From the NCBI GenBank assembly GCA_000158655.1, contig EQ973343.1, positions 107,452-140,842 on the forward strand: 33,391 bases of DNA, read 5' to 3'. Below the pieces are notes generated by a model that searched no databases, was not told the DNA's origin, and was given only the letters and a program-made list of their open reading frames with translations. Positions 1-7,984 of this stretch are shown here, one piece after another (the first letter of the stretch is position 1; each line of letters begins with the position of its first letter). The stretch comes from [Clostridium] methylpentosum DSM 5476. Its GTDB lineage: Bacteria; Bacillota; Clostridia; Oscillospirales; Ruminococcaceae. Made by a program: the position numbers and the translations under genes.

Positions 1-2606
1 CCCACCTTATCAAATGCAATCTCTCCGCCGCCCGGCACAGGATTGCCTTCTCCGTCTACATACTTGACTTCAAAGGAATAGTCGGATGGAATGGCCTCCG
101 GAATTTTGGTGGTCATAAAAGCTTCGCTGAGTTCCGAATAGAACGAGGTTTCGGTTGCCAGCAAATAGGCTTGGACGCAATACTCCATGTCAGGTTTCAG
201 CCCGGTAAATTCCGGGGATTCCTGCCAGTTGCCATTCACAGAGTACATCGCCCCGTCGATCGCCTTCAGGGTAATGGAGGTATCGGTGATCTCCGCTGCC
301 TCCACTATCGGTGCGGCGGGGCGCTTGGGAATAAACTCACTGAGAATTTCTCCGGTTTCCTTTACAGTAGCCGTCACCTTGGTTTCTTGCTCCGCGCTGA
401 TGAGGTGTGTAATCTTCTCTTGGTTATGAAGCTCATTGCCATCGGCATCCTTCACGCTATATTTATCGTCGTCAAAACATATTAATTCTGCTCCGTAATT
501 ATAGCTCAACATACTGCGGTAAATCTGCAGCGTATATGTACTGGAGGTTTTCCCTTCACCCTGCACCTCTACGGTGATTTCTGTCGTCTCTCCGGAAGAG
601 AGTGGAATTTCATTGCTCCAGTCGGCGGAGTTCAAACCTTTTCCGTTTACGGTGATTTTGTCGCCGCTCTGGGCCATAATCCGCACATAGTCGCAATTTT
701 GAAACAGGAAAATTTCCTGTTCCTTGAAGCCATCGGTTTCAAAATACTGGACGCCGTTTTGAGATTTTATTGCCAGATCGGTGAGCTGGGCAACTGCTTT
801 TGTGTAAATCTTTTCAACTGTGTTGCCCTGTTTTCCGTTCTCTATTGCATAGGCGGAAATGGTTTGTCTCGTTTCCTTGGAAAAATCCAGGGTCAGCACG
901 CCGGTATATTTCTGATACTCCGCGCCATCCACCGAATACCAGATTTCGTCCGCTCCCTCTGCGGTCAGCGTCAGTTTGGATTTATCCGCCAGAGGCCCTT
1001 CCATTTCGGAAAACCGGACGGTGGAAACCGCCTCGCCAGATTCCGGCAAAGGATTGGTAAAGCCCTTAATGCAGACGTTGGTGATATAAAAAATGTCATC
1101 GTGCAAAGAGCCTGCGACATCCTCCCATATCCCTTCACAGAGAACGTAGCTCTCTCCGCCGTTCCCCATATACTCCGGCACATAATCCGGATCATTTTCC
1201 GGCTTCAGACACCATTCAATGGGAAGAGGCGCTGCAAACTCAGGATTTATAAAATCCACCACAATGCTGAACCGTTCACCTTTGTTCAGCTTCACCGGCT
1301 CATCCAGCTCGATGGTGTGATATCCGGAATAAGGCTCTATTCCGGTCTGTTCTTTCAGCATCAGCTGGCCGGATTCTGGCTTTCCCTCTTCTACGCCAGT
1401 ATAAACCGATATGGAATATTTTGTACCAGCATCTGTAGTGTAGAAGGACACCGCTTCCAGCATCTCATCGCCTTCCGCTGTAAAAATATTCGCGCCTGTC
1501 GCTTTTGTAGCTTCTTTGGGATCATGATTTACCGACATGGAATACGACCATCCCATCGTGTCGTACTGATAGTTTTTTGCGTAATTATCGTTTTCTTCAA
1601 AAGAAAAGGCGTTGCCGTTAAAAATTGTTTTATCCTCATAGGAAAGCCAGAAATAGCCGTCGTCACCCCAGTCAGTTCCCCAACTGTTGCGAATAAGCCA
1701 CGCGCCGTCATTTTGCGGCTGGTTTCCCTCAAGGAAGTTTTCTTTTGGGTAATTGTCGTCCCAACCGACGATCATAACAACATGGTCAATGGAATTATAC
1801 TGGCTGTTATACCAAGCAGAGGTTTCCTCGTTATATGTAGCCTGATCCGCCTTGTAGAGAACAGTGACCGGGCCGGTATCCATTACAATCTGTTTGGTAA
1901 TGTCGTTTGAAACCGTTGTGTCCCACTCAGAATCGAAATACATGCTGGACGACATGTAATAGGCGTCCTGCAGATGATAGTCTGCTTCATGTCGCAGGTT
2001 TTCATCCGGATTTGCCTGATTATCAGGATTGAGCGGCGCCTTTGTATTGTAGATCGGGCCTTTCCACGCAGCCATTGTCGCAACGACCTGTAGGCTATTG
2101 CCGCCCACCTGATATGGGTCTTCTACATACAAATATTCCTCTTCCTCGTTTCCACGATAGGTAAACCAGCTCGTGTGAATGGGGGAAAAGGAGGTCTGGG
2201 GAAACTGCCCCAGCAGAGAACTGGCAGCAGCTGAATTGGAGGCAACTGCCCAGCAGATACCAAGTGATCCCTGATCGACAACCGGCTCAACCAGGCCGTA
2301 ATCCCGCAAGTCATATTCTGCCGGTAGTAATGAGCTGTTCTGCATCGAGCGCAGCCGGGCATAGCTTTTTGCCAGATAGGAAAAATTCTGTGCAAAGGGC
2401 ATCGGCCCCTTCTGCCCGTTTTCCAGCCATTCGATGTACTCCGGGCTCATCTGGGATTCATCAAAAAATTCTGCCAGCGGACTCGTGCCGATTTGTCCGG
2501 TCCCATCTCCGCCGTTCGCCCTCAATGCGGAAATCGGCACAGTTGACGTCATAACAAAGGCAACCAGCAATCCGCTGAGTGCTCGTCTCAACCATTTGTT
2601 TTTCAA
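1..2606 (-). CDS. Secreted papain-like (C1A) cysteine protease with lectin-like and beta-sandwich domains, 3' end outside window
   Basis: Reading frame open from 2606 to the left edge (about 868 residues, no stop). The start is TTG at 2606, seven bases after a perfect AGGAGG. Residues 1-27 form a signal peptide (KNKWLRR then a hydrophobic run ending ISA), so the protein is probably exported. The papain triad is visible: Cys118 in QGSLGICWA, His275 in DHVVMIVGW, Asn307 in IRNSWGTDWGDDGYFW. Residues about 345-510 resemble the lectin-like domain that follows the peptidase in clostridial C1 enzymes. A chitobiase-C-like segment follows (about 550-570, EIWYSVDGAEYQKY), then a cadherin-like sandwich ending in TYTLQIYR (about 690), then an Fn3-like repeat. 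It probably degrades extracellular or host protein; substrate unknown. Family call secure, later domain names tentative. Any C-terminal anchor lies outside the window. Confidence 0.88.
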   Translation of the reverse strand, partial: MKNKWLRRALSGLLVAFVMTSTVPISALRANGGDGTGQIGTSPLAEFFDESQMSPEYIEWLENGQKGPMPFAQNFSYLAKSYARLRSMQNSSLLPAEYDLRDYGLVEPVVDQGSLGICWAVASNSAAASSLLGQFPQTSFSPIHTSWFTYRGNEEEEYLYVEDPYQVGGNSLQVVATMAAWKGPIYNTKAPLNPDNQANPDENLRHEADYHLQDAYYMSSSMYFDSEWDTTVSNDITKQIVMDTGPVTVLYKADQATYNEETSAWYNSQYNSIDHVVMIVGWDDNYPKENFLEGNQPQNDGAWLIRNSWGTDWGDDGYFWLSYEDKTIFNGNAFSFEENDNYAKNYQYDTMGWSYSMSVNHDPKEATKATGANIFTAEGDEMLEAVSFYTTDAGTKYSISVYTGVEEGKPESGQLMLKEQTGIEPYSGYHTIELDEPVKLNKGERFSIVVDFINPEFAAPLPIEWCLKPENDPDYVPEYMGNGGESYVLCEGIWEDVAGSLHDDIFYITNVCIKGFTNPLPESGEAVSTVRFSEMEGPLADKSKLTLTAEGADEIWYSVDGAEYQKYTGVLTLDFSKETRQTISAYAIENGKQGNTVEKIYTKAVAQLTDLAIKSQNGVQYFETDGFKEQEIFLFQNCDYVRIMAQSGDKITVNGKGLNSADWSNEIPLSSGETTEITVEVQGEGKTSSTYTLQIYRSMLSYNYGAELICFDDDKYSVKDADGNELHNQEKITHLISAEQETKVTATVKETGEILSEFIPKRPAAPIVEAAEITDTSITLKAIDGAMYSVNGNWQESPEFTGLKPDMEYCVQAYLLATETSFYSELSEAFMTTKIPEAIPSDYSFEVKYVDGEGNPVPGGGEIAFDKV

Positions 2607-2966
2607 AAAGATTCCTCCTTCCTATTTCATTTAATGATTGTGTCGCATCTGAAAACGTATCCACGGCTTCGGGCTGCCAGGAATCGTCCGCCAGCATGAA
2701 GAGCATTTGCTCTGTGGTGGCGGCGTATACCGCCCCGACCTCGCTGCCGAACGCTACCAGAAACTCGAACAAGCCGTATTCGCCTTCCGTATCCGCCGGT
2801 CAGCAGCTAGAGAATGCTCGTTTCGATTTTACCTGCTAAAAATCGGTGGATTCCTAGGACGCCAAAAAATTGCAATTAAAACTACAGCTGTTTTACTCAT
2901 ACCAACATCTTCTCGAATAGTTTGTCTATAGTTCTTCCATGCTTCGTTCTTCTTCCCAAAAATATT

Positions 2967-3255
2967 TTACAGGCATCTCCAACGAAACATCACCGCAGGG
3001 GATACGAGAATTTTTTCTCCCTCTTCCATGAGAAATCTTTCGGCGATTGACTGCAGGTATTGAATCCGTTCCAGTAGCTTCTCGCCTGATAGATCTAGTA
3101 GATTATTCGGGGCAAACATCATATCCACTGGATTACACATGGCGTACTCTGCTGCTCTGAGCCCACTGCGGTACAGAATGGTTGTTCTGGCAACCTGCCG
3201 CTCTTTCAATATCTCTGCATTTTTTGGTAAAAAAGCCCGTCATCATAACGTACAC
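2967..3255 (-). pseudogene. Small unrecognised gene with a frameshift
   Basis: A GTG at 3255 sits eight bases after AAAGGAGG and opens a frame (MYVMMTGFFTKK). This frame loses register at a run of six A. The following frame, readable from about 3220 to the stop at 2967, is protein-like (GLRAAEYAMCNPVDMM, then an acidic helix-rich LLERIQYLQSIAERFLMEEGEK). Removing one A from the run would join the two into a protein of about 95 residues. I do not recognise the family. It lies in decayed DNA between the protease gene and tRNA-Leu. A TTG start at 3209 for the downstream part alone is an alternative, without a good ribosome site. Confidence 0.35.
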
Positions 3256-3346
3256 AGCAAATACCTCCTTTCTCCTCGATCTTATATTTATTGTATCAGC
3301 CCAAGCGCAACAAAAGCGCAACAAATCCGGGATCAAAAAACCTAAA

Positions 3347-3390
3347 AAATAAAAGATCCGAGGTTTTTAAAAACCTCGGATCTTTTATTT
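3347..3390. terminator. Perfect 44-bp palindrome, probable bidirectional terminator
   Basis: The arms 3347-3368 and 3369-3390 are exact reverse complements with no spacer (arm begins AAATAAAAGATCCGAGG). With A/T-rich outer ends it can act as an intrinsic terminator in both directions. It lies between two gene remnants, so the transcript it once ended is not clear. Confidence 0.6.
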
Positions 3391-3411
3391 GGAATCATTG
3401 GTTCAATTGTC

Positions 3412-3594
3412 TTAGAAATGCTCAAAATCAAGTTCAGCGTTGCAGATCTCCACCAAACTACATGAGGGCAGGTAACTGGTTTGATTTTGATTGACAGCGA
3501 CCGGACCGCCCTCTAAAAAACGGTAGAAATCACAATCGATTTTATCAAAATTTCGTCTGCGTCTGTTGTACTTATTTATTGAAATTGGGGACAA
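3412..3594 (-). pseudogene. Remnant of the C-terminus of a BTAD/SARP-type regulator
   Basis: The frame has no convincing start or ribosome site but ends in a segment (CDFYRFLEGGPVAVNQ, then YLPSCSLVEICNAEL) that resembles the closing part of clostridial regulators with a bacterial transcriptional activator domain, where the pattern is CDYY-x-FL-x-G-x-P-x-AVN followed by GEYM-x-x-YSWAE. Key positions such as the YSWAE tryptophan are changed, which fits a decayed copy. The identification comes from memory of the family pattern, not an alignment. The complete BTAD regulator elsewhere in the window (11635-12873) does not share this ending. Confidence 0.4.
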
Positions 3595-3657
3595 ATTGGG
3601 GACAGCTTATTTTTCATATCTATGGATGTGCAAAATTTCTAATTACTTTTGGACAGC

Positions 3658-3697
3658 AAAAAACCCGTTAAGTCCGAAAACTCGGTACTTAACGGGT
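3658..3697 (-). terminator. Intrinsic terminator of tRNA-Leu
   Basis: Directly after the CCA end, the minus strand reads ACCCGTTAAGT-A-CCGA, a short loop, then the complementary arm ending ACGGG and TTTTTT. It ends the single-tRNA transcript. Confidence 0.85.
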
Positions 3698-3784
3698 TGG
3701 TGCGGATAAGAGGACTTGAACCTCCACGGGGTTGCCCCCACTAGAACCTGAATCTAGCGCGTCTGCCGATTCCGCCATATCCGC
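3698..3784 (-). tRNA. tRNA-Leu (anticodon CAG)
   Basis: Class II tRNA of 87 nucleotides with an encoded CCA. The acceptor stem GCGGATA pairs with TATCCGC, the discriminator is A, and the D-loop has GGCGGAATCGGCAGACGC. The anticodon stem CTAGA/TCTAG encloses loop TTCAGGT, giving anticodon CAG (reads CUG). The variable arm GGGGGCAACCCC is long, as in leucine tRNAs, and the T arm has GGTTCAAGTCC. Its 3' side faces decayed DNA, a common arrangement where elements have integrated at a tRNA, but I saw no second copy of the tRNA end in the window. Confidence 0.96.
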
Positions 3785-3806
3785 ATGTGAAACAAACTGC
3801 TTATAA

Positions 3807-3835
3807 ATTATAGCATGATTTTTTTGAGGTGTCAA
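3807..3835 (-). promoter_or_regulatory. Consensus promoter of tRNA-Leu
   Basis: Minus strand has TTGACA, 17 bases, TATAAT: both hexamers perfect. The -10 ends 22 bases before the tRNA 5' end. Confidence 0.9.
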
Positions 3836-3862
3836 GTAAAAAAATCAAATTCTTTTAAAATT

Positions 3863-4792
3863 CTACTCTTTCATCTCAGCCACAAAGCGGTTGATCAGCG
3901 AATAACATCTGCGAACCTGGACAAACCTCGGAGGAAGGGAAAAGAATCCGTGCAGCGCATCGGGCATTCGGTGGATCAGTACATCGTTTCCCTCATCTTT
4001 GAGTCGCTGTCCATATGCTTCCCCTTCGTCCCGAAGCGGATCGTACTGCGCTGTTATCAATAGGGTTTTCGGCTGGCCACTCAAGTCTGGAGCGAGTAAT
4101 GGAGAAAAATACGGATTCTGAAAATCCTCTGGGTCTTTGCTGTAAAGCTCCATATAGTCGCACACCCGCTTGGAAGTGAGCAGATATCCCATCCCATTTT
4201 CTCGTACTGATTCGAAGGGGGACTGCGGAGTGTGGTCATAATGGGTGGCGGGATAAATCAAAATCTGCCTCTTGGGCATAAACTCGCCCCGATCGCGGGC
4301 CATCAGGGAAACGACGGCCGCAAGATTTCCCCCGGCGCTGTCTCCGATGAGCGTGATCTGGTCGGGCCGCGCCCCCAGCAGATGGGTTTTGACAAACAGC
4401 TCCCGCGCCACAGCGTAGCAATCCTCAGGCGCGGCCGGAAAACGGTGTTCAGGGGCCAACCTGTAGTCCACCGAAACGACAAGGTGGTTGGTCGCTTTGG
4501 CCATATAGTGGCACACTTTATCATAGCTGTTGATATCCCCCGTCACCCAACCGCCGCCGTGAAAAAACAGCAACACCGGATGGCTTCCTGGGGAATCCGG
4601 CTGAAAAATCCGCACCGGAATCTGGTGATCCCCGCAGGAGATTTTGTGATCCCAAGTGCTGTAGTACGGTTTGCGCGCAGGGGGATTTGCCAGACGAATC
4701 ACCCCGCGGTGCAGTTTATAGTGATTTTTGATGTCAAGATCCGGATAGGACAGGGCTTTTAAGGCCGCCCGCATCGCCTTGTTAATCGCCAT
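3863..4792 (-). CDS. Alpha/beta hydrolase, HSL-type esterase
   Basis: A 309-residue hydrolase of the hormone-sensitive-lipase esterase family. The oxyanion motif HGGGW is at 78-82. The nucleophile is Ser152 in GDSAGGN, the acid Asp251 in YDPLRDEG, and the base His281 in ALHGFF, so the triad is complete. YRLAPEHRFPAA (110-121) is a further family signature. There is no signal peptide, so it should be cytoplasmic and act on short acyl or aryl esters; the natural substrate cannot be read from sequence. The ATG is five bases after AGGAGG. It is a single gene with its own -10 box, ending about 80 bases before the tRNA-Leu. Confidence 0.9.
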   Translation of the reverse strand: MAINKAMRAALKALSYPDLDIKNHYKLHRGVIRLANPPARKPYYSTWDHKISCGDHQIPVRIFQPDSPGSHPVLLFFHGGGWVTGDINSYDKVCHYMAKATNHLVVSVDYRLAPEHRFPAAPEDCYAVARELFVKTHLLGARPDQITLIGDSAGGNLAAVVSLMARDRGEFMPKRQILIYPATHYDHTPQSPFESVRENGMGYLLTSKRVCDYMELYSKDPEDFQNPYFSPLLAPDLSGQPKTLLITAQYDPLRDEGEAYGQRLKDEGNDVLIHRMPDALHGFFSLPPRFVQVRRCYSLINRFVAEMKE

Positions 4793-4827
4793 ATGCGCCT
4801 CCTATATCCGCGTTTTAGATTGGCTCC

Positions 4828-4836
4828 ATTATAGCA
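4828..4836 (-). promoter_or_regulatory. Extended -10 promoter element of the esterase gene
   Basis: Minus strand reads TGCTATAAT, a TGn-extended perfect -10 box 36 bases before the esterase start. No good -35 is seen 17 bases upstream, as is usual for extended -10 promoters. Confidence 0.6.
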
Positions 4837-4914
4837 CACTTTTCCCGTCGCGTACAGAAGCTTTCCGGCTTTTTCTCAAATTGATCCTGAAAAACAAAGA
4901 TCAGAAGCGTATAT

Positions 4915-4942
4915 TTGACGAAAAAAAATATACTGTTATAAT
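4915..4942 (+). promoter_or_regulatory. Promoter of the gtrA-like gene
   Basis: TTGACG (4915-4920), 16 bases, TATAAT (4937-4942). Transcription would begin near 4949, which rules out an upstream in-frame ATG at 4946 as the translation start. Confidence 0.8.
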
Positions 4943-4975
4943 AGAATGAGTAATACAATTGGATGGAGAAATACT

Positions 4976-5389
4976 ATGAACAAAATTAAACAGGCGTTTC
5001 AAACATGCTGGAATCTTTTTTTCTCGCGGGATTTTTTCTGCTTTGTCGTTATCGGTGTCATCAACACCTTCAACGGGACGTTGCTCTCCGCTCTCTTTTC
5101 CATTTTCCTGAACGCAAATCTCGCGTTTATTATTGGCTATCTCTGCAGCCTGTCAATCGCTTATCTGCTCAACAGCTTTTTCACCTTTCACGAAAAGCTG
5201 CATTGGCAAAAATATTTCAAGTTCTGTCTTTCCTATGTGCCGAACTTCATCATTCAAAATCTTGTTGTGCTGCTCGTCTACAATGTCCTGGGATTTCACA
5301 AAATCATCGCCTATCTGGTCGCTGCCATTTTGGGCATTCCAATCACCTTTCTCCTCACAAAATTTTTTGTCTTCGGCAGGAAAAGGTAG
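4976..5389 (+). CDS. GtrA-like membrane protein
   Basis: A 137-residue protein with four predicted membrane segments and the GtrA-family pattern: FCFVVIGVINTFNGTLL at the start, SIAYLLNSFFTFHEK in the middle, and ITFLLTKFFVFGRKR at the end. Family members are thought to move lipid-linked sugars across the membrane or to support cell-wall glycan decoration. No glycosyltransferase lies nearby, so its partner is unknown. I place the start at ATG 4976, after GGAG, because a further upstream ATG falls inside the promoter/start-site region. It is the first gene of a short transcript with the small downstream gene. Confidence 0.85.
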   Translation: MNKIKQAFQTCWNLFFSRDFFCFVVIGVINTFNGTLLSALFSIFLNANLAFIIGYLCSLSIAYLLNSFFTFHEKLHWQKYFKFCLSYVPNFIIQNLVVLLVYNVLGFHKIIAYLVAAILGIPITFLLTKFFVFGRKR

Positions 5390-5458
5390 TATTTCCCTCT
5401 CTTATTTCCCACAATTCTGCGCATACTAAAGAAAAATTCAGCAGAAAAGAGGGATGAA

Positions 5459-5719
5459 ATGACGTTCTATGTACAGAAGGAGTCTGAAACCGGTCACAAG
5501 TTGCTGATCAGCTACAACTGCGGCCACCGCCCGACCTGTGACGGCTCCCTTAGCTATGACAAAGAAACGCAGGAATTTGCCGTCCTCACTTTGTCTTCAG
5601 GTGCTAGCGTCCTAGACACTGAAAAGCTCTATCCAGCACTGAAACGGCTGATTGAACAATCCGCGCTCACCGAAGAAAAACAAAAAGTCGAAGAACACCC
5701 CGCTTCCCAAAATGGTTAG
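5459..5719 (+). CDS. Small protein of unknown function
   Basis: An 86-residue soluble protein that I do not recognise. It begins after AGAGGG six bases upstream, has SYNCGHRPTCDGSL near residues 18-31 with two Cys and one His, and ends in a Lys/Glu-rich tail. A terminator hairpin overlaps its last codons, which supports it as the last gene of the gtrA transcript 69 bases upstream. The Cys-x-His-x-x-x-Cys spacing could hold a metal, but there is only one such cluster. Confidence 0.6.
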   Translation: MTFYVQKESETGHKLLISYNCGHRPTCDGSLSYDKETQEFAVLTLSSGASVLDTEKLYPALKRLIEQSALTEEKQKVEEHPASQNG

Positions 5720-5740
5720 GGATAGCGGGGTGTCCTTTTT
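5695..5740 (+). terminator. Terminator after the small gene
   Basis: Arms ACACCCCGCT (5695-5704) and AGCGGGGTGT (5724-5733) are followed by CCTTTTT. The arm overlaps the end of the coding region. The reverse strand also has a T-rich tail after the stem, so it may serve as the recQ-side terminator too. Confidence 0.8.
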
Positions 5741-5938
5741 CCGAATATGGGATGGAGCGCTGGCAGAAAAACGTCTGATGAATCTGTGGTACATAGGATT
5801 GTCCATTCGGAGTGATTTCCTCTATTTTATCTCCATCCGTTTTCAGGTAGCCGCGACTGAAGGCAACCGCACCTTCTACCGAGACAGACCTGCGCGTTAT
5901 GAACCACGACATCCTAGCAGTTGCTGACGGGTTTCTGC

Positions 5939-7762
5939 TCAAGTTTCCTCCAAATAGGAACGGATTTCATTGAGAAACTGCTCCCCATACCGCTCGAGCT
6001 TGACCTGTCCCACCCCGGACACCTCTAAAAACTCCGCGGGCGTCGTGGGGAGTCTTTTGCACATATCCGTCAAAGCCGCGTTGGTCAGCACAATGTAGGC
6101 GGGAAGGTTCTGCGCCGACGCGATTTCATGGCGCAGCTGCTTGAGCCGTTCAAACAACGCGGGATGCTCCACGCCGGCAGGCTGTGTCTTCGCCTTCTTT
6201 GGCTTTTTCTCCTGACGTTCCACCACCTTCATCTGAACCGGTTCCCCCTGAAACAAGACCTTTCCCGCCTTGCGGGTCAGCTTGAGGACGGGATATTGGT
6301 CATCTGTCACCCGCAGGTATCCCTGCAAAATCAGGGCGTGAATCAGATCCCGGAGCCGCGGCTCCTTGACCTCCTTCAAAATTCCATGGGTGGTCAGGCG
6401 GTTGAGGCCGAACCAGACAAGCCGCTCGTTTTCGCTCCCCCGCAGCACATCGATGATCATTTTGACCCCAAAGCGCTCCCCCGCACGCTTGACACAGGAG
6501 AGGATTTTCTGCGCCTCAATCGTGATGTCCTCGAGCTCGAACTCGCCGTTGCAGCTACTGCAATTGCCGCAGAAAGGCTCCCCCTGTTCTCCAAAATAGC
6601 GCAGGATATACTGCCGCAGGCAGTCGCTTGAGTGGCAGTAAAAGGTCATTGCCTTGAGGCGAATGCGCTCTCGCTCTCTGACCTGCTCCGCAGTCTCGGG
6701 GTCGAGTTCCTCGTTTTCCCCCGCATGTTCAATCAAAAACTGGTTGGTGATCACATCCTGTCCGCCGTAGAGAAGTATGCACTGCGCCGGAGAACCGTCT
6801 CTCCCAGCGCGGCCCGCTTCCTGATAATAGCTTTCAATATTTTTGGGCATGTTGTAGTGGAGGACAAACGAGACGTTGGATTTGTCAATTCCCATTCCAA
6901 ACGCATTGGTCGCAATCATGACCGGGCAGCGGTCGTAGAGAAAATCCTCCTGGTTCTGTCTGCGCTCCTCGGCGCTGAGTCCGGCATGGTACCGGGTGGC
7001 GGGATACCGCAGGCTGCAGAGGCGTTCGCACACCTCCTCCACCGTCTTGCGGGTGGCGCAGTAAATTATGCCGCTCTGGTTCGGATTGGCGGTGAGGAAC
7101 CGCACGACCGCTTCAAATTTATTCCGCGGCTTCTGCACTTCAAAATAGAGATTTTTTCGGTCAAATCCAGTGGTCACCAAGGTGGGGCTGCGCAGCTCCA
7201 AAATCCGCACGATGTCCTCTCGCACCTGCGCGGTTGCAGTCGCCGTAAATGCGGCGACCACCGGGCGGCTGGGGAGTGCGCGGATAAAGTCCAGAATTTT
7301 CAGATAGCTCGGGCGAAAGTCCTGTCCCCACTGGGAAACGCAGTGGGCCTCGTCAACACTGACCAGGGAAATTTCGCAGGAGCAGGCAAACGAGAGAAAC
7401 TCATCGGTCAAGAGGCGTTCAGGCGCGACGTAGAGGATTTTGTACGCCCCCGCCCGCGCGTTATCGAGCGCCCGGCGAAACTGGCTGAGCGTAAGGGAGC
7501 TGTTGATGTAGGCAGCGGGGATTCCCGCCTGAGTCAGGGCGCTTACCTGGTCCTTCATCAAGGAGATCAGCGGGGAAACCACCAGCGTCACCCCGCCGAG
7601 CAACAGCGCAGGCAGCTGAAAACAGAGGGACTTTCCCGCGCCTGTGGGCATAATGCCCACAGCGTCCCGGCCGCTCAAAATACTGTCAACCAGGGGTTCC
7701 TGCCCCTCCCGGAACTCTGTATATCCAAAATACTTCTCTAATACCTGGTATTTTTCCATCAT
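5939..7762 (-). CDS. recQ: ATP-dependent DNA helicase RecQ
   Basis: A 607-residue full-length RecQ, a 3'-to-5' helicase that processes stalled forks and recombination intermediates. In order: FREGQEPLVDSIL motif 0; Walker A GAGKS at 41-45; DEAH at 137-140; motif VI QEAGRAGRDG near 314-323; RecQ-Ct zinc cysteines around 376-404 (CHSSDC, then CGNCSSC); a winged-helix region; and an HRDC domain at about 525-605. The start is ATG 7762, eight bases after GGGAGGTG. An in-frame ATG at 7780 overlaps that ribosome site and is unlikely. It is a single gene, divergent from the symporter. Confidence 0.95.
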   Translation of the reverse strand: MMEKYQVLEKYFGYTEFREGQEPLVDSILSGRDAVGIMPTGAGKSLCFQLPALLLGGVTLVVSPLISLMKDQVSALTQAGIPAAYINSSLTLSQFRRALDNARAGAYKILYVAPERLLTDEFLSFACSCEISLVSVDEAHCVSQWGQDFRPSYLKILDFIRALPSRPVVAAFTATATAQVREDIVRILELRSPTLVTTGFDRKNLYFEVQKPRNKFEAVVRFLTANPNQSGIIYCATRKTVEEVCERLCSLRYPATRYHAGLSAEERRQNQEDFLYDRCPVMIATNAFGMGIDKSNVSFVLHYNMPKNIESYYQEAGRAGRDGSPAQCILLYGGQDVITNQFLIEHAGENEELDPETAEQVRERERIRLKAMTFYCHSSDCLRQYILRYFGEQGEPFCGNCSSCNGEFELEDITIEAQKILSCVKRAGERFGVKMIIDVLRGSENERLVWFGLNRLTTHGILKEVKEPRLRDLIHALILQGYLRVTDDQYPVLKLTRKAGKVLFQGEPVQMKVVERQEKKPKKAKTQPAGVEHPALFERLKQLRHEIASAQNLPAYIVLTNAALTDMCKRLPTTPAEFLEVSGVGQVKLERYGEQFLNEIRSYLEET

Positions 7763-7799
7763 CTGAGATTCACCTCCCATTTATAGTAACACACTCATC

Positions 7800-7825
7800 G
7801 AAAAACCGCAACTAGGCGGTTTTTC
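7800..7825. terminator. Hairpin between recQ and putP
   Basis: Arms GAAAAACCG (7800-7808) and CGGTTTTTC (7817-7825) form a symmetric hairpin in the divergent spacer, just upstream of a possible recQ -10 box (TATAAA). Neither divergent transcript should need a terminator here, so its role is open; it may only insulate the two promoters. Confidence 0.4.
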
Positions 7826-7900
7826 CGTCGTGATTTTAGATGATTTATACAGAAAGAGATATCTTTCGTTCACACATATTCCAAATCGTTCACAAATTGC

Positions 7901-7930
7901 TTGCATTTATCCCCCATCCTATGGTAGAGT
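7901..7930 (+). promoter_or_regulatory. Possible promoter of putP
   Basis: TTGCAT (7901-7906), 18 bases, TAGAGT (7925-7930) preceded by TGG. A moderate match only, about 50 bases before the start codon. Confidence 0.4.
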
Positions 7931-7984
7931 ATAAAGGTATATCGCATCTACTGTGCGGACAAAAACACAAGAAGGAGCAATGTT

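Noticed and set aside
699-1910. 403-codon frame on the plus strand
   Set aside because: It lies opposite the protease gene, has no ribosome site and no family resemblance; the minus-strand frame has a complete catalytic triad.
2461-2772. 103-codon minus-strand frame upstream of the protease
   Set aside because: Its second half overlaps the protease start in another frame. The first part (EVGAVYAATTEQMLFMLADDSWQPEAV) is protein-like, but there is no good start or recognisable family; at most a remnant.
3586-3784. Phage attachment site at tRNA-Leu
   Set aside because: No second copy of the tRNA 3' end and no integrase is present in the window, so no att site can be claimed.
5667-5942. 91-codon minus-strand frame directly after recQ
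   Set aside because: It overlaps the recQ stop and runs through the terminator stem; its ribosome site is weak and no motif is seen. The segment VSVEGAVAFSRGYLKTDGDK keeps a small doubt.
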